DNA from: Orrella sp037026685 | Lineage (GTDB): Bacteria > Pseudomonadota > Gammaproteobacteria > Burkholderiales > Burkholderiaceae_B | NCBI RefSeq assembly: GCF_037026685.1 | Contig: NZ_JBANET010000014.1 | Location: forward strand, 62,001-126,000 | Length of the DNA: 64,000 nt | Reading direction: 5' to 3' | Shown: positions 1 through 8,032 of the stretch, one piece after another | How positions within the stretch are numbered: the first letter of the stretch is position 1 | Layout of the letters: every line of letters begins with the position of its first letter | The notes under the pieces: model-generated | The model's input: the letters and a program-made list of their open reading frames with translations, nothing else | Told to the model about the DNA's origin: nothing | Databases searched by the model: none | Program-made: the position numbers and the translations under genes

Positions 1-615
1 CAGAACCGCTGCAACACGGTGGGCATGCGCATCGTGCCCAGTCAGATCAAGGTGGTGCTGCTTGGCGGCGGCGGAGGCGGCGGTGCTGCGGCAAGGGCGG
101 TCAGAGGCGGCGGCGCGGGCGGCAGCGCCGGACGGGGCGCGGCATCCAAGGGCGCAGGCGCGGCCAAGACCGCACGCTCGGCCAAGACCGCCGGCCCCAA
201 GGCCTCGTCGGCCAAGTCCGGCGCCTCTGGTAAAGGTGCTTCCGGCAAGGGCGGCGGCGGAAAGGGAGGCGGCAAAGGGAAAGGCAAGGGCAAGGACGAT
301 CCGCGCTATCGCCGCGGCAAGTTTCGCAAGGGCGTGCGCGACAAGGTCTGGGACGCCGAAGCCAAGAAGAGCAAGGACGGCGTGGTGCGCGACCCTGTCA
401 CCCAGAAGAGGATGAACAAGGACGAGCCGTGGGACATGGGCCACAAGCCCGGCTACGAGCACCGCAAGCATGTCGACAGCGCCAAGCGGCGCGGCATCGA
501 TCGCAAGCAGTTCCTGGATGAATACAATGACCCCAGCCACTATCGCCCCGAGCTGCCTCGTTCCAATCGCAGCCACCAAGGCGAACTGAAAACGGATGAC
601 TACTTTGGCCCCTGA
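1..615 (+). CDS. C-terminal part of a polymorphic toxin with GH-E-type HNH nuclease domain (5' end outside window)
   Basis: The frame is open to base 1, so the true start lies upstream. The GTG at 19 and ATG at 25 are only internal candidates. About 204 residues are visible. A short conserved-looking stretch is followed by about 80 residues of Gly/Ala/Ser/Lys-rich linker. A compact basic C-terminal domain then carries the MGHKPGYEH motif (Gly-His near 436-462), the EYNDP segment and the RSNRSHQGE ending. This arrangement of G, H and E residues matches the GH-E family of HNH/endonuclease VII-fold toxin domains (Pfam GH-E), so the predicted activity is DNA or RNA cleavage in a target cell. The next gene overlaps by 20 bp and encodes a SUFU-domain protein, a known immunity type for such toxins. 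Which secretion route delivers it cannot be seen; a PAAR-like N-terminus is only a guess. Confidence 0.75.
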   Translation, partial: QNRCNTVGMRIVPSQIKVVLLGGGGGGGAAARAVRGGGAGGSAGRGAASKGAGAAKTARSAKTAGPKASSAKSGASGKGASGKGGGGKGGGKGKGKGKDDPRYRRGKFRKGVRDKVWDAEAKKSKDGVVRDPVTQKRMNKDEPWDMGHKPGYEHRKHVDSAKRRGIDRKQFLDEYNDPSHYRPELPRSNRSHQGELKTDDYFGP

Positions 616-1207
616 ATCGAAAGCCCCCTCGCCGCTGCACAAGGCGATCGCCCGCCATGCCCTGTCGGTGTTCGGCGGCAAGCCCCTCGTGCAGGCCTAT
701 CATCACGACGAAATCCAGACCTTGTCCATCGACCTGCTCGAAGTCGACGACAGCCCCGACGATGGCTTGGTCTCGTACAGCACCCTGGGCCTGTTCGAGG
801 CCGAACTGCGCCACGACGACGGCCAGGCCATGCAGACACGAATCGAGTTGTGCGCCGAGATGCCCGACGACCTGGACCTATGGGGCAATGTGCTGGCTAC
901 CGCTGCGTTCACGCTGCTGCGCGGCGGGCAGGCGGCGATCCCGGGCAGCGTGCTGCCGGGCTGCGTGGCCGAATACTACCCCGACACGACCGTGCCCCAT
1001 CTGTACCTGTGCGTGCCCTATTCGTGGCACGGGGGCGAGTTTCCCCGTTTCGAGCAGGACGGCGTGCTGGTCAACTGGCTGCAGGCCGTGCCGATTTCCG
1101 AGGCCGAGCTTGCCCTGGTGGAGCGCCAGGGGCACGAAGCCCTGGAGGACGCGCTGCTGGAGCACGAGCCCGATATCTATGACCTGGAGCGGGACTCGGT
1201 CTGCTGA
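596..1207 (+). CDS. SUFU-domain immunity protein for the upstream nuclease toxin
   Basis: The protein has 203 residues, with an ATG start inside the last codons of the toxin gene (20 bp overlap). It has no signal peptide or membrane segment, is acidic, and should be cytoplasmic. Its central part (FEAELRHDD, an ELCAEMP segment, LDLWGNVLATAAF, then PHLYLCVPYSW) looks like the suppressor-of-fused (SUFU) fold, which is recurrent among bacterial immunity proteins. Known families of contact-dependent and type VI toxins pair GH-E or other HNH nucleases with SUFU proteins. The inferred role is to bind and neutralise the upstream nuclease. The overlap suggests translational coupling so that toxin is not made without antidote. 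Confidence 0.72.
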   Translation: MTTLAPESKAPSPLHKAIARHALSVFGGKPLVQAYHHDEIQTLSIDLLEVDDSPDDGLVSYSTLGLFEAELRHDDGQAMQTRIELCAEMPDDLDLWGNVLATAAFTLLRGGQAAIPGSVLPGCVAEYYPDTTVPHLYLCVPYSWHGGEFPRFEQDGVLVNWLQAVPISEAELALVERQGHEALEDALLEHEPDIYDLERDSVC

Positions 1208-1296
1208 ACCGTAATTCCAAGACCGCGAGGATGGACGAGTAGTCCGACCCCGTCGCGGACCAGATGTACGGCAATCCGAAGCGAGGTGTAGCGGTC

Positions 1297-1551
1297 ATGG
1301 CTAGAAGCAATAGCACCCGATACGACGACGTGGATTGGCATGTGGGGGGCGATTTTCCCGACGACCTGTCCGAGCAGGGCAATGCGTTTGCCCAGTATTA
1401 CTACGAAAAGCACTACCTGGACGACTACGTGGACTTGTCCGATGACGACCTGCCCACCATCTACCACGAGCCCGATACGCCGGAAAAATATGCGCAAGTG
1501 CGCGAATTGCTGGACCAGCGTTGGCGTGAATGGAAGCGCCAGGCCGTTTAG
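1297..1551 (+). CDS. Small acidic hypothetical protein (DUF7832-like N-terminus)
   Basis: From the ATG at 1297 the product has 84 residues. An upstream ATG at 1264 would add 11, but only the 1297 start has a purine-rich GAGG-like site at proper distance. The start of the protein, YDDVDWHVGGDFPDDL, resembles the opening of DUF7832 proteins, which often sit in toxin-immunity neighbourhoods. The rest is rich in Asp, Glu and Tyr (YYYEKHYLDDYVDLSDDDLP) and ends in a basic helix. It lies 89 bp after the immunity gene and may be a second, orphan immunity gene. This is inference; no function is known. Its stop overlaps that of the convergent dioxygenase gene. Confidence 0.5.
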   Translation: MARSNSTRYDDVDWHVGGDFPDDLSEQGNAFAQYYYEKHYLDDYVDLSDDDLPTIYHEPDTPEKYAQVRELLDQRWREWKRQAV

Positions 1552-2372
1552 GCCGGCCGCGTCCCAGCCAGCGTAATGCGCTGCATCACGCGCCTGAAGC
1601 CGTGATAGTCGTTGACCGGGTTGTGCTGCACGCATCGGTTGTCCCACACGGCGATGCAGTCGGGCTGCCAGGACCAGCGGCAGGTGAACTCGGGCTTGAC
1701 CTGGTGCGCGAACAGGAAGGCCAGCAGCGACGCGCTTTCGGCCTCGGTCAGGCCTTCGATGCCCACGGTGTGGGCCACGTTCACGTACAGGGCCTTCTGG
1801 CCGGTTTCCGGATGCGTGCGCACGATGGGATGGCGCGCTTCATAGGACTTGGGCGCCGCATCGTTGCCGTCGGTGCGCATGCGGTCCTCGCGCGTCTTCG
1901 ACACGTCCGCCTTGGCCGAGCTGGAGATGCCTTGCAGCCCTTCGAGCAGCCGCTTCATGGTGTCGGACAGCGATTCGTAGGCCAGCACCTGGTTGGCGAA
2001 CAAGGTGTCGCCGCCATAGGGCGGGACTTCCTTGGACAGCAGCAGCGTGGCCATGGGCGGGATATCGAGATAGGTGGTGTCCGAGTGCCAGACGCCGCCA
2101 AAATTCACTTTCTCGTGTTCCAGCTTCTTGACCTCGATGATCTCGGGAAAGCCTTCTATGCCCTTGACGAAGGGATATTCGATGGGTGTGCCCAGGGTCC
2201 GGGCGAAATCCAGGAACTGGGCCGGGGACAAGGCCTGGCCGGGCAGGAAGATCACCTTGTGCTGCAGAAAGGCTTCGCGCAAGGCGCGCGCGGCGGCTTC
2301 GTCCAGGGGCGCGCGCAGGTCCAGTCCGGTGATTTCGGCGCCCAGCGCGCCGGCGATGCGTTTGACGTTCAC
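1548..2372 (-). CDS. TauD/TfdA-family Fe(II)/2-oxoglutarate dioxygenase
   Basis: 274 residues, the usual TauD size. The start is GTG at 2372, preceded at 5 bp by AGGAG. The metal-binding facial triad is visible: His96-x-Asp98 in GGVWHSDTTY and distal His250 in VQHNPVNDY, with Arg261 (GFRR) as the 2-oxoglutarate carboxylate ligand. Enzymes of this family hydroxylate taurine, 2,4-D, alkyl sulfates or similar small acids, coupled to 2-oxoglutarate decarboxylation, in the cytoplasm. The gene lies 127 bp downstream of an ABC transporter operon on the same strand, so it may act on the imported compound. The substrate cannot be told from sequence, hence no gene symbol. Confidence 0.88.
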   Translation of the reverse strand: MNVKRIAGALGAEITGLDLRAPLDEAAARALREAFLQHKVIFLPGQALSPAQFLDFARTLGTPIEYPFVKGIEGFPEIIEVKKLEHEKVNFGGVWHSDTTYLDIPPMATLLLSKEVPPYGGDTLFANQVLAYESLSDTMKRLLEGLQGISSSAKADVSKTREDRMRTDGNDAAPKSYEARHPIVRTHPETGQKALYVNVAHTVGIEGLTEAESASLLAFLFAHQVKPEFTCRWSWQPDCIAVWDNRCVQHNPVNDYHGFRRVMQRITLAGTRPA

Positions 2373-2499
2373 GGGATCTCCTGATGGCTTGGATGCGGGA
2401 TCGGATGGGCGCTTGGCCCGTCCGATCCAGCTTAAGCGGCGCAGGATCGTCTACGCAAATCAAATGATCTAAAGGATTCTTCAGATCACTGGAACAATG

Positions 2500-3480
2500 T
2501 CAGGCCTGCTGGCGGCGGCGCTGCATCCAGTGGCCGATCTCGCCGACGATGCCGCGCCGGAAGGCCAGCACGCAGATCACGAAGATCAGGCCGATGACGA
2601 TGGTGACCGATTCGCCCAGGCGCATGAACCATTGCACGTCGGTCCAGCGGGCCAGCGCCGCGCCCATGTCGCCGACCTTGTTCTCGAGCAGCACCACGAT
2701 GAAGGCGCCCAGGATGGGGCCCGTCAGCGTGCCCAGGCCGCCGATCAGCGTCATCAGGATGACCAGGCCCGACATCTGCCAGGTGGCGTCCGACAGCGTG
2801 GCCGATACGAACACCAGGGTCTTGGCCGAGCCGGCCAGGCCCGCCAGCGCGGCCGAGATGACGAAGGCCAGCAGCTTGAAGCGGTCCACGTCGTAGCCCA
2901 GCGACAAGGTGCGCGGCTCGTTCTCGCGGATGGCCTTGAGCACCTGGCCGAAGGGCGAGTGCACCGTGCGCCAGATCAGCAGGTAGCCCAGCAGGAAGAT
3001 GCCCAGCACGAAGTAGTACAGGTTCAGGTCCGAGGCCAGGTCGACGATGCCCAGCAGGGTTCCGCGCGGCACGCCCTGCAGCCCGTCCTCGCCGCCGGTA
3101 AAGGGCGCCTGCAGGAAGAAGAAGAACACCATCTGCGCCAGCGCCAGCGTGATCATGGCGAAGTAGATGCCGCTGCGGCGGATGGCCAGCAGGCCGAAGA
3201 CCAGCCCCAACAGGGCGGCCACCGCCACGCCGAAGACGATGCCCAGCTCGGTAGGCAGGCCCCAGACCTTCAGCGCATGGCCGGTGGCGTAGGCCGCGCT
3301 GCCCAGGAAGGCCGCATGGCCGAAGGACAGCAGGCCGGTAAAGCCCAGCAGCAGGTTGAAGGCGCAGGCGAACAGGGCATAGCACATGATCTTCATCACG
3401 AAGATCGGGTAGACCCCCAGAAAGGGCAGCGCGGCCACCACCAGGACCAGCGCGAAGAAGGCGAGCACGCGTAGATTCAT
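2500..3480 (-). CDS. livM: Branched-chain amino acid-type ABC transporter permease, LivM family
   Basis: 326 residues from ATG at 3480, which overlaps the livH stop in an ATGA arrangement. The frame stays open far upstream, but that part is a shadow of livH and the binding-protein gene. Many hydrophobic segments are present, along with the LivM signature region (NLLLGFTGLLSFGHAAFLG near residues 45-65, and the GGLGTLTGPILGA loop). It forms the inner-membrane channel with LivH. The family takes up branched-chain amino acids, but also amides, urea or aromatic acids in betaproteobacteria, so the substrate is open. It is the last transporter gene of this minus-strand operon. Confidence 0.9.
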   Translation of the reverse strand: MNLRVLAFFALVLVVAALPFLGVYPIFVMKIMCYALFACAFNLLLGFTGLLSFGHAAFLGSAAYATGHALKVWGLPTELGIVFGVAVAALLGLVFGLLAIRRSGIYFAMITLALAQMVFFFFLQAPFTGGEDGLQGVPRGTLLGIVDLASDLNLYYFVLGIFLLGYLLIWRTVHSPFGQVLKAIRENEPRTLSLGYDVDRFKLLAFVISAALAGLAGSAKTLVFVSATLSDATWQMSGLVILMTLIGGLGTLTGPILGAFIVVLLENKVGDMGAALARWTDVQWFMRLGESVTIVIGLIFVICVLAFRRGIVGEIGHWMQRRRQQA

Positions 3481-4364
3481 TTTTCCTTCCCGAACAGCCC
3501 GGCCGGACGCAGCAGCAGGACGATGGCCATGATGATGAAGACCACGGTGCTGGAGGCCTCGGGCCAGAAGACCTTGGTCAGGCCCTCGATGATGCCCAGC
3601 CCCAGGCCCGTGACGATGGCGCCCAGGATCGAACCCATGCCGCCGATCACCACCACGGCGAACACCACGATGATGAGATTGCTGCCCATCAGCGGCGAGA
3701 TCTGCAGCACCGGCGCGGCCAGCACGCCGGCAAAGCCGGCCAGCGCCACGCCGAAGCCGTAGGTCAGGGTGACCATCAGCGGCACGTTCACGCCGAAGGC
3801 CTCCACCAGCCTGGGATTCTCGGTGCCGGCGCGCAAAAGCGCGCCCAGGCGCGTGCGCTCGATCACGAACCAGGTCGCCAGGCAGACCACCAGCGAGGCC
3901 ACCACCACCCAGGCCCGATAGTTGGGCAGGATCATGAAGCCCAGGTTGGTCGCGCCGCGCAGCAGTTCGGGCGTGGCGTAGGGCTGGCCCGAGACGCCGT
4001 AGAAGCTGCGCATCAGGCCTTCGAGCAGCAGGGTGATGCCGAAGGTCAGCAGCAGGCCGTACAGGTGGTCGAGCTTGTACAGGTGGCGCAGCAGCAGCCG
4101 CTCGATGGCGATGCCGAACAGTCCGACCAGCACCGGAGCCAGCAGCAGCATCACCCAGTAGTTCAGGCCGAAATAGGCCATGCCCATCCAGGCCAGGAAG
4201 GCGCCCAGCATGTACAGGGCGCCGTGGGCGAAGTTGATGACGTTCAGCAGCCCGAAGATGACCGCCAGGCCCAGCGACAAGATGGCGTAGAAGGACCCGT
4301 TGACCAGGCCCAGCAGCAGCTGCCCCAGCAGGGCCTGCAAGGGAATGCCGAATAGCTCGATCAT
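3477..4364 (-). CDS. livH: Branched-chain amino acid-type ABC transporter permease, LivH family
   Basis: 295 residues with about eight hydrophobic segments. The family features are visible: GLVNGSFYAILSLGLAVIFG near the N-terminus, then NFAHGALYMLGAF, and the conserved VFAVVVIGGMGSILGAI loop that contacts the ATPase. It pairs with LivM in the inner membrane. It starts 12 bp downstream of the binding-protein stop and overlaps livM by 4 bp, so the genes are almost surely co-transcribed and coupled. Confidence 0.92.
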   Translation of the reverse strand: MIELFGIPLQALLGQLLLGLVNGSFYAILSLGLAVIFGLLNVINFAHGALYMLGAFLAWMGMAYFGLNYWVMLLLAPVLVGLFGIAIERLLLRHLYKLDHLYGLLLTFGITLLLEGLMRSFYGVSGQPYATPELLRGATNLGFMILPNYRAWVVVASLVVCLATWFVIERTRLGALLRAGTENPRLVEAFGVNVPLMVTLTYGFGVALAGFAGVLAAPVLQISPLMGSNLIIVVFAVVVIGGMGSILGAIVTGLGLGIIEGLTKVFWPEASSTVVFIIMAIVLLLRPAGLFGKEK

Positions 4365-4376
4365 CGCCCCGTCTCG

Positions 4377-5591
4377 CTACTGCTTGACCAGTTTGCAGGT
4401 GGATTCCGACAGCTTGGTGTAGACCTCGTCGCCGGGCAGCGTGGCCACGACCTTGTAGTAGTCCCACGGCCCCTTGGATTCTTCCGGCGTCTTGACCTGC
4501 ATCAGGTACATGTCGTGCACCATGCGCCCGTCTTCGCGCACGTAGCCGCCCTGGGCGAAGAAGTCGTCGATCTTGTTGGATTTGATCCACTTGAGCACGG
4601 TGTCGGCATCGTCGGTGCCGGTTTCCTTGACGGCCTTCAGGTAGAAGGACACCGAGGAGTAGTTGCCGGCCTGCAGCATGGAAGGCTTGCGCCCGATCTT
4701 GTCCTCGAACTTCTTGGCCCATTGGCGCGAGGCGTCGTTCAGGTCCCAGTACCAGCCGTCGGTCAGGTACATGTTCTGGGTCGCCTGCAGGCCCAGCGAG
4801 TGGATGTCGTTGATGAACACCAGCAGGCCCGCCATCTTCATGGTCGAGGTCACGCCGAATTCGTTGGCGGCCTTGATCGCGTTGATGGTGTCGCCGCCTG
4901 CGTTGGCCAATCCCAGGATCTGCGCCTTGGACGATTGCGCCTGCAGCAGGAAGGAGGAGAAGTCCGAGGCGCCCAGGGGTGCGCGCACGCCGCCCACCAC
5001 CTTGCCGCCCGCGGCCTTGACCACGTTGCTGGTGTCGCGCTCGAGCGCGTGGCCGAAGGCATAGTCGGCGGTCAGGAAGAACCAGCTCTGGCCGCCGTCC
5101 TTGACCACCGCCGAGCCCGTGCCGCGGGCCAGCGCCACGGTATCGTAGGCATAGTGCACGGTGTAGGGCGTGCATTGCGCATTGGTCAGGTCCGAGGCGC
5201 CCGCGCCGATGGCGATGAATGGCTTTTTCTTCTCGGCGGCCACGGCGGCCATGGCCAGGCTGGTGGCCGAATTGGTGCCGCCCACCAGCACGTCCAGCTT
5301 CTGCTGGTCGAACCATTCGCGCGCGCGCGCCGAAGCGATGTCGGCCTTGTTCTGGTGGTCGGCGAACAGCAGCTCGATCTTCTTGCCGTCGATCTGCCCG
5401 CCCGCGTCGGCGATGGCCATGCGGATGGCCTCCACCCCGGCCGGGCCGTCGATGTCCGAATACACCCCGGACATGTCCGAGATGAAGCCGATGCGGATCA
5501 CGTCATCGGATATGCCTTGGGCCAGCGCGGGCACCGCCGTCGCGCCCAGGCCGCCCAGGGTGAGGGCGGCAGCCAGAATACGCAGCTTCAT
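4377..5591 (-). CDS. Periplasmic substrate-binding protein of the Liv-type ABC transporter
   Basis: 404 residues with a clear Sec signal peptide (MKLRILAAALTLGGLGATAV, cleavage near PALAQ). The mature protein has the type I periplasmic binding fold of the LivK/amide-binding group: IRIGFISDMSGVYSDIDGPAG, then LLFADHQNKADIASARAREW. The C-terminus (ESKGPWDYYKVVATLPGDEVY) closely resembles the binding protein at 52913, so the two are paralogues. Family members of this branch have been linked to many small organic ligands, and the true ligand is unknown. The ATG has GGAGACA upstream. Its place between the ATPase and permease genes marks it as the operon's own binding protein. Confidence 0.9.
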   Translation of the reverse strand: MKLRILAAALTLGGLGATAVPALAQGISDDVIRIGFISDMSGVYSDIDGPAGVEAIRMAIADAGGQIDGKKIELLFADHQNKADIASARAREWFDQQKLDVLVGGTNSATSLAMAAVAAEKKKPFIAIGAGASDLTNAQCTPYTVHYAYDTVALARGTGSAVVKDGGQSWFFLTADYAFGHALERDTSNVVKAAGGKVVGGVRAPLGASDFSSFLLQAQSSKAQILGLANAGGDTINAIKAANEFGVTSTMKMAGLLVFINDIHSLGLQATQNMYLTDGWYWDLNDASRQWAKKFEDKIGRKPSMLQAGNYSSVSFYLKAVKETGTDDADTVLKWIKSNKIDDFFAQGGYVREDGRMVHDMYLMQVKTPEESKGPWDYYKVVATLPGDEVYTKLSESTCKLVKQ

Positions 5592-5666
5592 GAGGTGTGT
5601 CTCCTTGCCTCGTAACCGGCGGTTTGCCGGATGATATGGGTGTGCAACGTTTGTCGTTTCGCGGAT

Positions 5667-6404
5667 TCAGACGCCCAGCAGCTCGTGCAGCGTATCCTGC
5701 TTGGCGGGCAGCTCCCGGGCCGTGAACCGTTCGACCACCTGTCCGTGTTCCATCACGTAGAAGCGGTCGGCCAGGGGCGCGGCAAAGCGGAAGTTCTGCT
5801 CGACCATGACGATGGTGTAGCCCTTTTGCTTGAGCGTGGTGATCATGCGCGCCAGCGCCTGCACGATCACCGGCGCCAGGCCTTCGGATATCTCGTCCAG
5901 CAGCAGCAGGTTGGCGCCGGTGCGCAGGATGCGCGCCACCGCCAACATCTGCTGCTCGCCGCCCGAGAGCCGGGTGCCTTGCGAATGGCGTCGCTCGAGC
6001 AGGTTGGGAAACATCTCGTAGATTTCGGTCAGCGACATGGCCCCGCCGGGCACGCCCGCGATGGGCGGGGGCAGCAGCAGGTTTTCCTCGCACGACAGGC
6101 TGGCGAATATGCCGCGTTCTTCGGGACAGTAGCCCACGCCCAGGTGGGCGATCTTGTAGGTGGGCAGGTCGATGGCTTCGGTGCCGTGGATGCGGATCGA
6201 GCCCTTGCGCGCGCCGGTCAGGCCAAGGATGGCGCGCAGCGTGGTGGTGCGGCCGGCGCCGTTGCGGCCCAGCAGCGTGACGACCTCGCCGGGCGCCACC
6301 GACAGGTCCACGCCGTGCAGGATGTGCGATTCGCCATACCAGGCGTGCAGGCCGCTGATCTCCAGGGCTGGCGCACGGGGGCTTTCCGGACGGACGTCGC
6401 TCAT
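5667..6404 (-). CDS. livF: ABC transporter ATP-binding protein, LivF family, with Arg in the Walker A lysine position
   Basis: 245 residues. Motifs in order: Walker A GRNGAGRTT (residues 46-54), signature LSGGEQQ, Walker B LLLLDEISEGLAP, and the switch His/Gln region VEQNF. The Walker A lysine is Arg52, read clearly from the DNA (minus strand of about 6240-6275). The wording around it (GYCPEERGIFASLS, DEISEGLAP) marks a LivF subfamily, so the change may be a subfamily trait and not a defect. The gene overlaps livG by 4 bp (ATGA). Together LivF and LivG should power the permease pair. Confidence 0.9.
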   Translation of the reverse strand: MSDVRPESPRAPALEISGLHAWYGESHILHGVDLSVAPGEVVTLLGRNGAGRTTTLRAILGLTGARKGSIRIHGTEAIDLPTYKIAHLGVGYCPEERGIFASLSCEENLLLPPPIAGVPGGAMSLTEIYEMFPNLLERRHSQGTRLSGGEQQMLAVARILRTGANLLLLDEISEGLAPVIVQALARMITTLKQKGYTIVMVEQNFRFAAPLADRFYVMEHGQVVERFTARELPAKQDTLHELLGV

Positions 6405-7174
6405 GCATGCGCTCCTTGCAGCTGGCCCTCGGTGGTGCCCATGTAGGCCTGCATGACCGCAGGGTCGCGCGAGACGCTGGCGTAGGGCCCCTCGGCCAGC
6501 ACGGCGCCGCGCGCCAGGACGGTGATGGTGTCGGCGATCGAGGAAACCACCCCCATGTTGTGCTCGACCATCAGGATGGTGCGGCCGGCTCCGACCTGCT
6601 TGATCAGTTGCGTGACGCGCTCGACGTCTTCGTGGCCCATGCCCTGCGTGGGCTCGTCCAGCAGCATGAGCTCGGGCTCCATGGCCAGCGTGGTGGCGAT
6701 CTCCAGGGCGCGCTTGCGTCCGTAGGGCAGGTTCGCGGTCGTCTCGCCGGCGAAATCCTGCAGTCCCACCTGTTCGAGCAGCGCCAGGGCGTGCGGATCG
6801 AGGTTACGCAGGCTGCGTTCGCTGCGCCAGAAGTGATAGGAGGTGCCGGTGGCGCGCTGCAGGCCGATGCGCACGTTCTCGAGCACGGTCAGGTGCGGGA
6901 ATACCGCCGAGATCTGGAACGAGCGGACGATGCCGCGCCGGGCGATCTGGGCCGGCCGCTCGCGGGTGATGTCCTGGCCCTTGTAGACGATGGTGCCCGA
7001 GCTGGCCGGCAGAAAACGGGTAAGCAGGTTGAAGCAGGTGGTCTTGCCCGCGCCGTTGGGGCCGATCAGCGCATGGATCTGGCCGCGCCTGACCCGCAGG
7101 TCGACCTTGTTGACCGCGACGAAGCCGCGGAATTCCTTGGTCAGGCCCTTCGTTTCCAGAATGACGTCATCCAT
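6401..7174 (-). CDS. livG: ABC transporter ATP-binding protein, LivG family
   Basis: 257 residues from the ATG at 7174. An open frame continues to 7327 but has no family similarity. Walker A is standard here (GPNGAGKTTC), followed by the LivG-type insertion, Walker B LMLLDEPTQGMGHEDV and VEHNMGVV with the switch His. Unlike LivF, the catalytic lysine is present. It is the first gene of the minus-strand transporter operon; the 204-bp gap to nth upstream should hold its promoter. The 4-bp overlap with livF suggests coupled translation of the two ATPases. Confidence 0.92.
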   Translation of the reverse strand: MDDVILETKGLTKEFRGFVAVNKVDLRVRRGQIHALIGPNGAGKTTCFNLLTRFLPASSGTIVYKGQDITRERPAQIARRGIVRSFQISAVFPHLTVLENVRIGLQRATGTSYHFWRSERSLRNLDPHALALLEQVGLQDFAGETTANLPYGRKRALEIATTLAMEPELMLLDEPTQGMGHEDVERVTQLIKQVGAGRTILMVEHNMGVVSSIADTITVLARGAVLAEGPYASVSRDPAVMQAYMGTTEGQLQGAHA

Positions 7175-7295
7175 AGGCCATGCATCCGGGTTGGAAACCG
7201 CCCTTGTGGGGCGGCGATCGCGAGGGCGTCCCTGCATGGGCGGCCCCGTTTTCGAACGATGTGCCCGCGAGTATGCGCAGCCCACCGGGAAATTG

Positions 7296-7322
7296 CCATG
7301 CGGGTTTGTTCCATGCGGGTTT
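7296..7322. repeat. Two tandem copies of a 12-bp motif, period 15, upstream of livG
   Basis: The 12-mer CCATGCGGGTTT occurs at 7296-7307 and again at 7311-7322 in the intergenic gap between livG and nth. On the minus strand it lies next to a TATGAT-like hexamer (7324-7329), so it could be a binding site near the livG promoter. No known operator is recognised. Confidence 0.45.
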
Positions 7323-7378
7323 ATCATAGGCCCGCCCCGGGGCTGGGCCGCCCGGGCGAGGCGGGCGGCGGGCCGGCT

Positions 7379-8014
7379 TCAGGCCGGCGTCTTGGCCTTG
7401 TATTCGCACAGGTCCGAGATGCCGCAGCTCGGACAGCGCGGCTTGCGCGCCACGCAGACATAGCGCCCGTGCAGGATGAGCCAGTGGTGGGCGTCCTGCG
7501 CATATTCGCGCGGCACCACCTTCTCCAGCTTGTGCTCGACTTCCAGCACGTTCTTGCCCGGCGCGATGCCGGTGCGGTTGCTGACCCGGAAGATGTGGGT
7601 GTCCACGGCGATGGTGGGCTCGCCAAAGGCGGTGTTCAGCACCACGTTGGCGGTTTTGCGGCCTACCCCGGGCAGGGCTTGCAGCGCTTCGCGGTCGCGC
7701 GGCACCTGGCCGCCGTGGCGCTCGAGCAGCAGCCTGCAGGTGGCGATGGCATTCTTCGCCTTGGTCCGGTACAGGCCGATGGTGCGGATGTACTGGGCCA
7801 GCCCTTCTTCGCCCAGGGCCAGCATTTTCTCGGGCGTGCCATGTTCGGGAAAGAACTTGCGCGTGGCCAGGTTCACCGATTTGTCGGTGGCTTGCGCCGA
7901 GAGCAGCACCGCGATCAGCAGCTGGAACGGCGTCTCGTATTCCAGCTCGGTGGTGGGCGCCGGGTTGGCGGCCTGCAGGCGGGCGAAGATTTCGCGACGT
8001 TTGGCGGCGTTCAT
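7379..8014 (-). CDS. nth: Endonuclease III (DNA glycosylase/AP lyase)
   Basis: 211 residues from ATG at 8014, exactly the length of the E. coli enzyme. A TTG two codons earlier is less likely. It has the helix-hairpin-helix LPGVGRKTANVV with catalytic Lys (about 120), the aspartate in AVDTHIFRV (about 138), and four cluster cysteines 187, 194, 197 and 203 in the C-x6-C-x2-C-x5-C pattern. It removes oxidised pyrimidines and nicks abasic sites in base excision repair. It lies 18 bp after an rnfB-like gene on the same strand, an arrangement that echoes the rsx-nth operon of enterics. Confidence 0.97.
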   Translation of the reverse strand: MNAAKRREIFARLQAANPAPTTELEYETPFQLLIAVLLSAQATDKSVNLATRKFFPEHGTPEKMLALGEEGLAQYIRTIGLYRTKAKNAIATCRLLLERHGGQVPRDREALQALPGVGRKTANVVLNTAFGEPTIAVDTHIFRVSNRTGIAPGKNVLEVEHKLEKVVPREYAQDAHHWLILHGRYVCVARKPRCPSCGISDLCEYKAKTPA

Positions 8015-8032
8015 GCGCAAGAGGGCCGGAAC

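Noticed and set aside
2500..5316. Open frame of 938 codons on the minus strand covering livM, livH and part of the binding protein
   Set aside because: Only the livM part resembles a protein family. The upstream part is Arg/Gly-rich shadow of two clear genes in other frames.
6240..6275. Pseudogene call for livF because of the Walker A change
   Set aside because: The frame, all other motifs and gene overlaps are intact, and the substitution is conservative, so a working gene is more likely.
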